Shown here in pieces: positions 35,913 through 45,792 of a DNA stretch of 64,000 bases. A program made the translations under genes and the position numbers. The stretch is from Davidsoniella eucalypti (Eukaryota; Ascomycota; Sordariomycetes; Microascales; Ceratocystidaceae): the NCBI GenBank assembly GCA_004009845.1, contig RMBW01000041.1:219379-283378 (forward strand), given 5' to 3'. Position 1 is the first letter of the stretch. Each line of letters opens with the position of its first letter. The notes below the pieces were generated by a model, which searched no databases, was not told the origin of the DNA, and saw only the letters and a list, made by a program, of their open reading frames with translations.

Positions 35913-38465
35913 CTACTTATCAGTGCTAGTGCCTGGTTGGCCTGATTGACCTTCGTCCATACGAAGTGTAACTCGGTGGTTACACAAGTCAATGAACATT
36001 TCAAACTTGGAGATCATCTTGTCCTTTTCTTTGATCGATGCACGCAAACTTTCAATCTCCTTTTGGCTATCTGCCTTGAGCTTCTCGAGTTCTTCTTTTG
36101 CATCCGCCAGTTCGACTCTGAGATCAGCCTTAATGCGGTCCTCTGTGGACATACCTGGCTTGCTGTAGATAGCAGCTCGGTTTTCCGCCAGGCCCGTTTC
36201 AACCTTTTGGGGATTTCGGGCTATGGCTGCACGCGCATTGTAGATATCACGTGGTAGTAGAGGCACATGTGGATTATCCGTATGAAGGATCTCAAGTGTC
36301 TGACTGACGCCAACGCCTGGAGAGGTATTAGCTGACTGTCCGATATTTGAAGAAACTTGTTTGGGGGATGTCGAACCATTTTCTTTTAGATTTTTGACTG
36401 CTGCCACCATCTTACTATCGAGTTTACGAGCAGCAGGATGGTGAGATGGGCTTTCACTTGGGGCATGGTTGTGCGTCAAGTGTGTTCGGTCTGGACGGTA
36501 ACGTATTGTCCATTGAGTTCTTTGCTCGATAGCAAAGAATCCAAACGGACAATCACATTTCCGCGACGTAGTCTTACGCTTGCGCTGCTCGGCTGCGACG
36601 CGTGTTGGTGGCTTTCCAGCTCTATCGCACACAAAGAGAACCTTCTTGAGACCAGGGACGGTCTTTTTGGACCGGCCAATAACGATAGCATAGCCGACCG
36701 ATGTACAATACGCAAGCACACTCTTGTGAACCGCCTCCAAGGTTGGATAGGAACCACCTTCCGGGGGAGGAGACATGAGAGGGCCCATGGGTTCTGGGGG
36801 CATATAAGGCGTCTGATCTTCAGTTTTGTTAGTAGCATCGTCGGTAGTGATAGCAGCATTCGACTCGCTGGTCTCAGCAGCAGCTGACGCTTCTGTTGTC
36901 TCTACCGGTTCAGTAACAGTACCCTTCTGAGAAACCCGGTCATTCTTCGCCTTGGAAATAGGTGCTGCATGAGGGATAACAGGAGTTTGATGCTGCGAAG
37001 ACTGCTGGGAGTGATGCTGCTGTTGTTGTTGAATTTGTGCCTGTTGATGAGCCTGAGCTTTTTGTTGCTGCTGTGCTTGCTGTGCTTGCTGTGCCTGTTG
37101 GATAGCCTGTTGTTGGGCTTGCTGCTGGGCTTGCTGTTGAGCTTGCTGCTGCTGCTGCTGTTGTTGTTGTTGTTGTTGTTGAGCCTGGGCTTGCGCTTGC
37201 GCCTGGGCTTGAGCCTGAGCAGCAGCTTGTGCTTGAGCCTGAGCAGCAGCTTGCTGTTGTGCCTGGGCTTGCTGTTGTGCCTGAGCCTGGGCTTGAGCTT
37301 GAGCCTGTGCCTGGGCTTGCGCTTGCGCTTGAGCTTGAGCAGCAGCCTGTGCCTGGGCAGCTTGAGCTTGAGCAGCAGCTTGAGCAGCGGCTTGCTGTTG
37401 AGCTTGCTGTTGAGCTTGCTGCTGAGCCTGGGCTTGAGCCTGAGCCTGAGCCTTTGCTTTAGCTGCTTGAGCTTGTGCTTGAGCTTGAGCTTGAGCCTGA
37501 GCCTGGGCTTGTGCCTGAGCCTGAGCCTGGGCTTGAGCCTGAGCAGCAGCTTGCTGTTGTTGTTGTTGGGCTTGTTGCTGAGCTTGCTGTTGAGCCTGGG
37601 CTTGCAGTTGAGAGTGATGCGGCTGGGACTGCGACTGAGAAGGCTGCATAGCTTGGGCCTGATGGGCCTGGTGAGTGGAATGACCGTGCTGGCCAGTCAG
37701 AGATTGCTGAGACTGCTGTGAATGGTGGGTAGAATGAGCCAGAGGGCTTTGATGAGCCTGCTGATGTGTACTATGACCAGCATGAGACATCTGGCGGGTA
37801 CCAGAGATCTGGTGCATCTGCTGTTGGTGAAGCTGTTGAGGTTGGTGTGTTGACTGATGCTGAGTGGCAAGTGACTGGTGACTTTGGTGTGGCTGGTGAG
37901 CACTGTGAGCTTGGTGTGAGAGCAGAGTATCATGCTGAACAGACTGGGTGATAGGCTGGTGTCCCATCGACTGGTGAGGTAGCTGATGTCCGCTGAGAGA
38001 TGCGCCACCTAGACTTTGCTGGCCCATGCCAGACTGACTGATACTTGGCTGTCCATATGACTGTGAAAGACTCTGTTGGCTCATATTAGGTTGACCAAGT
38101 CCTGAAGGACCAAGACCCTGCTGATGCAGAGTGCTTGTCATATACGAGCCTCCGAGACCCTGATTTCCCATTGTTTGGGCGGAGTGGAGTGAAGGAGAGT
38201 TAGTAAGCTGAGCGCGACCGGTAGGACGAGACCTGTTGGAAACGCCGGAATTGGGTGCGTGGACAGGACTGGGCCGGTGATTGGCAGCCGGAACGCCGCT
38301 AGTCATAGGACTATAGAACGGCTGGGTGCCATAAGGCGTCTGCGACTGGTACGGCGAGTAGGACGACGAGACATGTTGTGGGCCTGGCGATTGCTTGTTA
38401 GCCGGACTAGGCTGCGGCTGGTAGGTCGTCCGGCGATTAGCACCGGGGTAGTTTGGGTACGACAT
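35913..38465 (-). CDS. FAR1-type DNA-binding protein with long Ala-Gln tract
   Basis: One exon of 850 residues starting MSYPNYPGANRRTTYQP. Residues 1 to about 280 are rich in Pro, Ser, Gln and His. About 282-488 are nearly all alternating Ala-Gln with Q runs. About 571-690 match a FAR1/WRKY-GCM1-like zinc-binding domain: the order C (VCD), C-D-C (RKCDCPFGF), then H-x-H (THNHAP) fits the Cys/His pattern of Mutator-transposase-derived DNA-binding domains. A C-terminal helix rich in Glu and Lys (about 757-822, ELADAKEELEKLKADSQKEI) looks like a dimerising coiled coil. No transposase catalytic domain is present, so it is probably a transcription regulator rather than a mobile element. The ATG at 38465 is the first in frame; the frame stays open upstream to 38666 without an ATG. 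Targets are unknown. It is divergent from ERV25. Confidence 0.82.
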   Translation of the reverse strand: MSYPNYPGANRRTTYQPQPSPANKQSPGPQHVSSSYSPYQSQTPYGTQPFYSPMTSGVPAANHRPSPVHAPNSGVSNRSRPTGRAQLTNSPSLHSAQTMGNQGLGGSYMTSTLHQQGLGPSGLGQPNMSQQSLSQSYGQPSISQSGMGQQSLGGASLSGHQLPHQSMGHQPITQSVQHDTLLSHQAHSAHQPHQSHQSLATQHQSTHQPQQLHQQQMHQISGTRQMSHAGHSTHQQAHQSPLAHSTHHSQQSQQSLTGQHGHSTHQAHQAQAMQPSQSQSQPHHSQLQAQAQQQAQQQAQQQQQQAAAQAQAQAQAQAQAQAQAQAQAQAQAQAAKAKAQAQAQAQAQQQAQQQAQQQAAAQAAAQAQAAQAQAAAQAQAQAQAQAQAQAQAQAQAQQQAQAQQQAAAQAQAQAAAQAQAQAQAQAQAQQQQQQQQQQQQQAQQQAQQQAQQQAIQQAQQAQQAQQQQKAQAHQQAQIQQQQQHHSQQSSQHQTPVIPHAAPISKAKNDRVSQKGTVTEPVETTEASAAAETSESNAAITTDDATNKTEDQTPYMPPEPMGPLMSPPPEGGSYPTLEAVHKSVLAYCTSVGYAIVIGRSKKTVPGLKKVLFVCDRAGKPPTRVAAEQRKRKTTSRKCDCPFGFFAIEQRTQWTIRYRPDRTHLTHNHAPSESPSHHPAARKLDSKMVAAVKNLKENGSTSPKQVSSNIGQSANTSPGVGVSQTLEILHTDNPHVPLLPRDIYNARAAIARNPQKVETGLAENRAAIYSKPGMSTEDRIKADLRVELADAKEELEKLKADSQKEIESLRASIKEKDKMISKFEMFIDLCNHRVTLRMDEGQSGQPGTSTDK
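37013..37615 (-). repeat. Imperfect 6-bp coding repeat (Ala-Gln tract)
   Basis: On the minus strand this stretch alternates GCN and CAR codons, giving long (AQ)n with interspersed Q runs and a single lysine pair (AKAKA). Synonymous codons are mixed (GCT, GCC, GCA; CAG, CAA), so the repeat is stronger in the protein than in the DNA. It has no stop or frame break over about 600 bases. In antisense it creates a spurious Leu/Ser/Gly-rich frame. Confidence 0.85.
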
Positions 38466-40559
38466 GGCGTCAGGACCGATAGATAAATAGTAAGGTATAA
38501 ATGGCAATAGCTGGTGCGGTAGATGCGCGGGGAAGCCTGGCAGTGGAGATGAAGACGGCTCGGAAGCAGTCGCGAATGGATAAATGAGCGAGCGAGCGAT
38601 TAAACGCGACGGTGGCGGTGTGCTGACACAGGACTTGAGCCGTGGGGGGGAAATAGACGACGGCAAACGGCACCTAGGATTAGATGGTGATATATGGCGA
38701 TAGAGATGATTGAAGGCGTGTACAATATAGCGCTAAATGAGAGGAGCAACGACGCGTGCCAGGAACGGCGACACGATGATGCGCTGGTCGTTGGGCAGGG
38801 CGTTTGAGCAGTGCGGGATTGATTTCGCGATGGCCCAACGTCGGAACGCCAGTGTCGGTCGGAAGACGAGAGACAAGACAGGCGCCGACAATCGACGAGT
38901 CGAGGGGAAACTAGGCAAACACGGCACGGGAAACAACAAAGCCGCACTTCACAGAGCCGATGATATGACGATAGCAAGCATTCAGCGCCGATGGCGATGA
39001 GAGCGATTGATTCTGGGGCGTGTCTAAACTAGATCTTGGACGGGGAACCTGGAGGAGGGTGTCTGCAGCGGTGAGACTGGGAATGGGAGTGTGGGTGGTG
39101 GAGGGAGGGTGGATAGACGACAGGTTTAAGATAAAAGGTTTTCTCTAAGGCTTGCGGCCTCTTGTTGCCTTTTTGCTTCTGGTGGCTCCTGTCTTTTTTT
39201 TTGTCGACTGGACTCTCCAATTCGTTCCACTTTCTAGGCTTGGAGCTTGCTGCTGCTAACTGTACAAACCCCCTGCTACTTTGCTGGCCTCTCTGTGTTT
39301 TACGTCTTTCCCATTGGCTGCAGGGCACACGCGCTGTTTATTACTGCATGTTGCATGTTTATCACACTGGAAATGCAGCAATGCACGCACGCCAGGCCTA
39401 GCAGCACTGATCCCGCCCGGTAGCAGAGTTCAGTTCCTTCTGTTCTCCCTTTTTTCTTCTTTTCTTCCTGTCCTATCATAACGCGGTACGACAGGACCAG
39501 GGGGGAGTGGCTCACTTTCTGTCCGCTATTTCGCCTCTAGATGCGTGTGCGTGGCGTGCGCTCATTCATTGCTGCTGCAGCGCACCGCCAACACCCAGGG
39601 TGCTGACTACTACCCAGACTGCTTTTTAATGGCTACTTTATTACGACCAGTGCATACTGTACTTGTACTATATCTGTGTACTGAGGTCACTCAAATTACA
39701 TACCTAGAGGGTACATTGTTGGGCCAGGCTGCCTTGGCGCGACGCCGTCTTCCACCCGCCAAAACCCCCGCTGTTTCAGTGCAGTCAAGTATCCCCCATG
39801 TACATACTAACATGTAGACTGGCTAGGTGATTCTGTTTACCGCTATCGCTATTCGCATCGTTAGCCATATTATCAGCCATATTCGTTCGTGTGAAGGCAT
39901 GTGAGAAGGATTCGATGGGTGTCTCTTTCGCTATCTTTTTCGACCATTGTATCTGCACTACCGCCGATTTCAAACGCCCCTCACCAACCGTCCATCCTGC
40001 CTACGCACAGTTGGCACAGTACTAACAACACTGTCTACTAAGATTATTGGAAAAGACGCCTTCTAACGGCTACTCACTTTAGTGGGGCACCACCTTAGCT
40101 ATTATCTGGCGCCACACTAGCACGACGGCAAACTATCAAAGACCCTTTGTGGCGTTCGTCCACCTAGACCATTTGGGAGGCGATAATGATGCTACTAGCT
40201 AAGAAGGAGGTGCTGGCCTTTTGAAGCCTTTTTGGAGGAGCTTTTTGTAGCTAAAATAAAAAAACCGCGATCCCGACCCCGAACAGGCCATTAGACAAGG
40301 CAGCTTAATCTTTGTTATCACGATCGCTTATCCCATCGCTGCTACCGCTATCTTTCTGCGATATCCCACGGGCTCTTCTAACCAGTTGCCCTGGCCGTCC
40401 ATAAATTGCAATCCGCTGGCTGATCTATCGATAAACATCCCAGACTTCGAGCTCTCCATCTACGAAGAAGCCACGCCACCAAAAAACGTCAAGCTCCCGA
40501 CATTCGATCTTGAAGTCCCCCGATAAACATCACATTTCGATAACCAATACACAACAGCA
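38466..40559. promoter_or_regulatory. Divergent upstream region of FAR1-type gene and ERV25
   Basis: This is a 2.1 kb stretch between two divergent starts. The 200 bases next to the FAR1-type ATG stay open in its frame but lack a start codon, so they are probably 5' leader. Pyrimidine-rich patches occur at about 39450-39480. No additional protein-like frame is seen. Confidence 0.55.
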
Positions 40560-41438
40560 ATGGCCAGAATATCTAGTTTACTGTACTATGCCTGCAGCTT
40601 TCTGGCACTGTCTTCCTCGGCTTCGGCCTTGAAGTTTGACATGGTCGCTGCGCACTCCGGCCACTCCAAGGAGCGCTGTATTCGCAACTTTGTCGGCAAG
40701 GAGCAACTTGTTGTCGTCACTGCCATTGTCGGTGGTAACAAGGGCGATGGTATGACCATGGGTATGCATGTAAGTTACCAATGATCACGAAGGACTTTGA
40801 AACTCGTGGCCTTGCGCTGCTAGAACGTCCCTACATCTATGTAAAAAGTATGTACCCAACTAACTAGAGTACTCTAGATTCGTGATGAGCTTGGCAACGA
40901 GTATGGTCGCCCCAAGGATATTGCTGGCGAGCAACGTGTTGTTTTCACATCCCACGCCGATGCTGCCATTGATGTCTGTTTCGAAAACAAGTTCACCGGT
41001 ATGTCCTGACTCTGTATCAAGCCATATATGCTGAAATACTAACCATGGATAATTTGATATAGGTGGCGCTGTCAACAACCCCACTCGCTCTGTTGAGCTT
41101 GATATCGATATCGGTGCTGATGCTAAAGACTGGGCTGCTATCCAGGCCACCGAGAAGTTGAAGCCCGTCGAGGCCGACCTGCGTCGCATGGAGGAAATGA
41201 TTGCTGAGATCGTCTCTGAAATGGACTACCTGCGTACCCGTGAACAAAAGCTACGTGATACCAACGAGAGCACAAATAACCGCGTGAAGTGGTTCGGCGT
41301 TGGCACCACCTGGCTGCTGGTCGGTCTTTGGGCATGGCAGATTCTGTATCTTCGGGCCTACTTCCGGTATGTTAATAGATTATCTACGACGAGAATCACG
41401 GTTACTAACAATCTTATAGCTCGAAGCATCTCATCTAA
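40560..41438 (+). CDS. ERV25: p24 family cargo receptor, Erv25/p24-delta type
   Basis: This is a type I membrane protein of COPII/COPI vesicles that sorts cargo, notably GPI-anchored proteins, between ER and Golgi. Exons 40560-40769, 40878-40998, 41063-41366 and 41420-41438 give 217 residues. There is a signal peptide (about 1-22, ending SSASA). The lumenal GOLD domain starts LKFDMVAAHSG, with paired cysteines in ERCIRNF and DVCFENKF. A coiled-coil stem (EKLKPVEADLRRMEEMIAEI, then REQKLRDTNESTNNRV) leads to one transmembrane helix (TTWLLVGLWAWQILYL). The cytosolic tail is RAYFRSKHLI. The matching lumenal CIR-F motif and the KHLI tail (KHII in yeast Erv25) place it in the delta group. The last exon is only 19 nt and encodes SKHLI, the sorting tail. 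All introns are short (108, 64 and 53 nt). Confidence 0.93.
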
Positions 41439-42158
41439 GTTGTACTATATGGAAGAGGTTAATAGGAAGGTTGAGAATTGGGCGTGTCTTTATTCAGCAA
41501 TTCATAGATTATGACTATCAGAGCATGATATGTTTCTTGCCATTTCTTAGTGTCTGTAGGTGAATATATTTCCATCGTCGTTAGTGTGTCGATGAGAACA
41601 ATGAGATTATTTTACACGAGATTCAAACATGTAGTTCCGATCATTATAAAGCATGTCCCAAGTATAAATTAGTAGTCATATGAAAGCGATCCGTAGCTGG
41701 CAACAGTCTAGGTTAAATGTATGTAATGTTTGATAAGACAATAGAATACGTGCTACGATATATACACCGTAGAACAAAGAAATATTGCATAATAGGATTG
41801 ATCTTGGAGTGTGTGTATAAATCATACTAAATACCTTTTGAAACATCTTTGTCCTTGACTTTGTTTGTTTGTTCATTTATTGCCGCACCGGTCCGGAAAC
41901 TGGCGTCACAAGCCTTTGAAAAGAAAAGAAAAAAAAGTACAAAGCAGGGCCCGTAAAAATAAGCAAAATCCGCCTTCTTCGAACAAAAGCGATCTTTTGA
42001 CAGCTTCTCCATCCTCAAGACAGCCCCAGCTTAATTTTTCCCCCCATCTTATACAACTATCCTTCATATTCCAAAGAAAAGAAGAAGAAAAAAACCACTA
42101 CGTCATAAAAACCAATATATACAAGAACGGACCGATCTAAGAAATAAAGCACTTCAAG
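41439..42158. other. Spacer between ERV25 and SDH5
   Basis: This 720-base stretch has the ERV25 3' flank and the SDH5 promoter, both genes on the plus strand. It is AT-rich with A-rich patches close to the SDH5 start (about 41920-42095). Nothing else is supported. Confidence 0.65.
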
Positions 42159-42925
42159 ATGACATCTCTATTCCGGTCAAGAATCGCTGCACCGCGCAAC
42201 CTCCTAGCTGCCATGCTACCGAGACGAACTATAGCCGTCCGAAGCCTCACCACGACATCCGCGGTGCGGTTACCGTCGGATGCCTCGCGCGAACTTCAAG
42301 TTGGTGAGCTAGAAGGCGCCGAACTCAGAATCGAGCCGCTCCGACGTACCGGCGAGACTGACGATACAATGCGCGCCCGTCTACTCTGTAAGACCACCAT
42401 CCTTTTTTTTCTCTCTCTTTTTTTATTCACAACTACATCTCTCCGTGCCTACATAAGGCCTTTACACAAGTATCCCATGCTAACAAAGAAATCATTCCTC
42501 GTCACCTTATAGACCAATCTCGTAAACGTGGAATCCTTGAATCCGATCTTCTGCTTTCTACTTTCGCCGCCGCCCATCTACCCACCATGACGCGCGCCCA
42601 ACTCTCCGCTTACGACAAATTCATGGACGAGAACGATTGGGATATCTACTATTGGGCTACTCAACCAGATTTACCCCCGTCCGAAGCTGGGGCTGCCGCT
42701 GCCAAGGACGAATGGAAACGGGAGCCGGCGACGGGTGAATGGGCTCAAACTATCGGTACTTTTCGTCCGGCTTATCGTCCTGTGCCCTCTCGTTGGAAGG
42801 ATACTGAGATGCTCAAATTGTTGAGGGAACATGTCACGCGTCGATCGGCGTCCGATGGTAAAGAAGGCAAAGGTATGGCTTTTATGCCATCTTTGGCAGA
42901 AACAAAAGCTGGAAATAAAGTTTAA
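42159..42925 (+). CDS. SDH5: Succinate dehydrogenase assembly factor 2 (Sdh5/SDHAF2)
   Basis: This mitochondrial matrix factor promotes covalent attachment of FAD to the SDH flavoprotein subunit. Exons 42159-42387 and 42513-42925 (125-nt intron, donor GTAAGA) give 213 residues. Residues 1 to about 40 form an Arg/Ser/Ala-rich presequence without acidic residues (FRSRIAAPRNLLAAMLPRRT). The conserved core starts at about residue 64: TDDTMRARLLYQSRKRGILE, then LLLSTFAAAHLPTMTRAQL and YDKFMDENDWDIYYWAT. The splice joins T and AC to form the tyrosine of the RLLYQSRKRG signature, which confirms the junction. It has a fungal C-terminal extension after about residue 130, ending ETKAGNKV. Its neighbours ERV25 and MIS13 give no functional context. 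Confidence 0.95.
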
Positions 42926-43837
42926 GTGTTCGGTGAAGTCCGCCTTAGCAAAAACATAGAAAAGGTATTGTACGATTAGTCGAAGAAGAAAGCAACGTTT
43001 AATCAATATTATATTCACTATTAACAAGCACGTATCCAATGCCGATGTAGTAGGTAGATTATTTGAAGAAGAAAAGACGGTTCACGTCAAACGTCGTTGA
43101 TATCATTATGCCACTTGCCCCTCCAAAAAAAAAAAAGAACACATTGAAAACTATCTAATAGCCAGACAGCCTGTGATATGCAGACCGCCTCCCGTCTAGT
43201 AACAACTAGCAGGACAATTCCATAATCCAACCATTGTATGAAAGAGTAAGCCAACCAAGAGTAAATGAATAACAAAGTAAGGGCACTAGATGAACATACG
43301 CCAGCCCCATGTAGGATAGAAAAAGTAAGAAGAAAAAAGAATAAATCTGCTGCAAAGAAGAGAAAAGGGCCGTCGGATTGTAGTATCTTAGGCCATATGC
43401 ACGAAAGGTTGGATGAGTTGCCGGATGTAAAGATAGGTCTTTTGGGAGGTCTGGCCACTAGAATATATAGCGCCATAGTACTACGGCGTGTTGAAGTATC
43501 TATGACGCTAGAATCAAATAAAAGTAAAGAGTTAAGATGATTTGATATGCCTTCAGGGTATCATAGAGCCAAGGTGATTGATGATCGGGCTTTGGATAAC
43601 ACTCCTGAAGCGTATATACAGCCATAGATAATGAAACAAAGTTGAAAAAGAAGTAGTTGAAAGAAAAATGCGATGCCAAAAGCAAGAAAGGGGTATTCCA
43701 AAGATAAGAGCCGAGAAAGAAACGAAATATGCGTATGAAAACAAACCAGATAATAGAGTCAGTAGAAGTCATCAAGATCAAAAGTTTTAAAAGAACAAGA
43801 GAAAAGAGATTTTTTGTCAAAAGCAGAGCCCAGCACA
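42926..43837. other. Spacer between convergent SDH5 and MIS13 genes
   Basis: 912 bases hold the 3' flanks of both genes. The sequence is AT-rich, purine-rich on the plus strand toward the MIS13 end. Small open frames on both strands have no family resemblance. Confidence 0.65.
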
Positions 43838-45792
43838 TCAACTACCTTCTGGTAATATCCGGCCCAGACTCCGAAGTACTTCCATGACGGGGAGGTTCCT
43901 AGTTCCCGCCATGGCTTTCTCACGATCTTCTCGCTCTTGAAGGCGATTAGAACTGAGATTCAGTACACGGTCAGCCTCATGGCCTGCTGTGATGACACGC
44001 TGCTCTAACTTATGAGTTCCGTCTGCCAATATATCAATCTTCAACTCGAGTGTTGATTGGATTGCTCGTAAACGCTCGAGTGTCTTTTGACGAATGGCAA
44101 GTGCTGACGTAGAACTATCTCTCTTGACAGCGTCCAATATTCGCTTGTCCGAAGCTTCAAGGTGGTCGACATCTTGTGCAGTATTGGAAGAAAAGTTTGC
44201 GTCGGCAGGAATGAGTTCCTGTGGTGATTTTCGAAGGTTTTGCCATGTTTTTTTGATCTCACGCAACCTTGACGATAAGTTAGCATGCGTTTATTTACTG
44301 TACCCCGATTTGTAGATTTACATACCGGTTGACTTTTGCCTCTAGCTGAGCAATCTTCTCTTCGTGCTCAACGTTTCGTGGATTAGGCTTTAATACAACA
44401 GGAGCCGCTGGTGCTTCTTCTCTGCTGAACCAATCGGAGAATTCGGACTTGTTTTGGAAATCCTTGAGTAGTTGGTCTTGTATGGCACGAGCTATAGAAA
44501 CTTGTTAGCCACTATTATATCAGGTCGTATCATTGTTGCGAGTGTTTACCTCCAAGCACTGCATTAGAGTGCAGCGAGCCTAATGGGGGTTTGGCTGACA
44601 AGGCACGCTCTCCACACCATGTTAAGAGCTGTTTCATACGCCTTGGTTCTGGAAGACCCTCTGCTTCGATATGCTTGTAGAATTCGGCCTCCTTCACCTC
44701 GCGATGTGGCAATGCACTGTGTCCCATTGATGTCAATGAGCTTGCTCGTCGACCTCTCATTCCCAAGCTACTTCGTCTTCTGCCGCCACCCTTCTTTCGC
44801 ATTTCTTTGTTACGATTTATTATTGGTGTATCGCTAATTGGGAGCGCAATTTTGGCGCCGGCCGGTACGACGGGTGATACATCGTATGCATCTTCATGTG
44901 GAGAATCATCAGGGACAGTAGCGATCAGGTCGATAGGTTCTTCATCATCATCCTGTTCAGGAAATGGCCGCGCATTACGTGCTTTCGATTTTCCATTTGG
45001 CTGTTTACTTGTTGTTCTAACTTGAGGTGGCGGTGGTGGTGGTGATTGTTCCTGTCGTCTTTGCGACGGATAAGATTGTTGTTTTTGTTCATGTTGCTTC
45101 GGTTGTGATGATTGCTGTTTTTGTCGTCTTGGCCTTGGAGGCGATTGCTGAGGTTCCTCGGAAACTATCGATTGCTCTTCATCGATGGCAGATACGCGTG
45201 TTCGGCGCGTGCGCTTTGGGAGCACAAGTTGGACAAATTCGTCGTCTTCAGCATTGATCGATGCTTGCTTTCTTCGGCTAGACTTTCGCGCAACTGGTTT
45301 CGATATAGCCTGAGAAAGGTCGTCTTGGTCAAAATCGTGTAAACCTTTGGGCTTTTCTTTGGTTTGACGGCCACGTGACGCCTTCTTTGCTGGCGGGGCG
45401 GTTGGTGTCTCATCACCATCGGTTTTGGAGCGCTTCGTAGCGCGCGTGAAGACAAAGTCACCATCCTGTTCATCATAAGACGTTGCTGTGGTGGCAGCAG
45501 TAAACCGCATTGTTAGTATATGATTCTATACGCCAGTATCAAAAATATGGCGCATGGGCGGAGGGCAAGATAGTATGACGCGATAGAATGTCACGATGTA
45601 TAGGTGCAAGGCGATATGAAACAACAAGAATAGGAAGGGAAAGGAGGATCGCAGGGTCTGGGGTCTTGGGATGACGATGGATGGATGGTAACGGGAGGAC
45701 TCACCAGCAAGGCGCTTGCTGTATCGGCGCTCCGGCTGACTGCTCATGCTCAGAACTTGCAGCGGTTCGCGAGTTCTTATGACAGTCGTCAT
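43838..45792 (-). CDS. MIS13: Kinetochore MIND/Mis12 complex subunit Mis13/Dsn1
   Basis: This subunit of the MIND complex links centromere chromatin to the Ndc80 complex. Exons 45792-45705, 45485-44550, 44491-44326 and 44267-43838 give 539 residues; introns are 219, 58 and 58 nt with CTAAC branch sites. The first exon encodes MTTVIRTREPLQVLSMSSQP and ends RRYSKRLA, a conserved fungal start. A disordered region (about 30-250) is rich in Lys, Arg, Gln and Pro, with a Q-rich patch and eight consecutive prolines (PPPPPP core). The conserved domain starts at about 260 with RRRSSLGMRGRRASS, which holds serines like those phosphorylated by Aurora B in Dsn1. It continues ALPHREVKEAEFYKHI and GLPEPRRMKQLLTWCGERAL. 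A helical region follows (EHEEKIAQLEAKVNRLREIK). An in-frame ATG at 45510 lies inside intron 1 and is not the start. Confidence 0.92.

Noticed and set aside
36969..37721. A 250-codon Leu/Ser/Gly-rich frame on the plus strand
   Set aside because: It is the antisense of the Ala-Gln codon repeat in the FAR1-type gene and has no independent support.
38466..38666. Extending the FAR1-type protein upstream by 67 codons
   Set aside because: The frame is open but begins with TTG and has no ATG; a eukaryotic start at 38465 is more likely.
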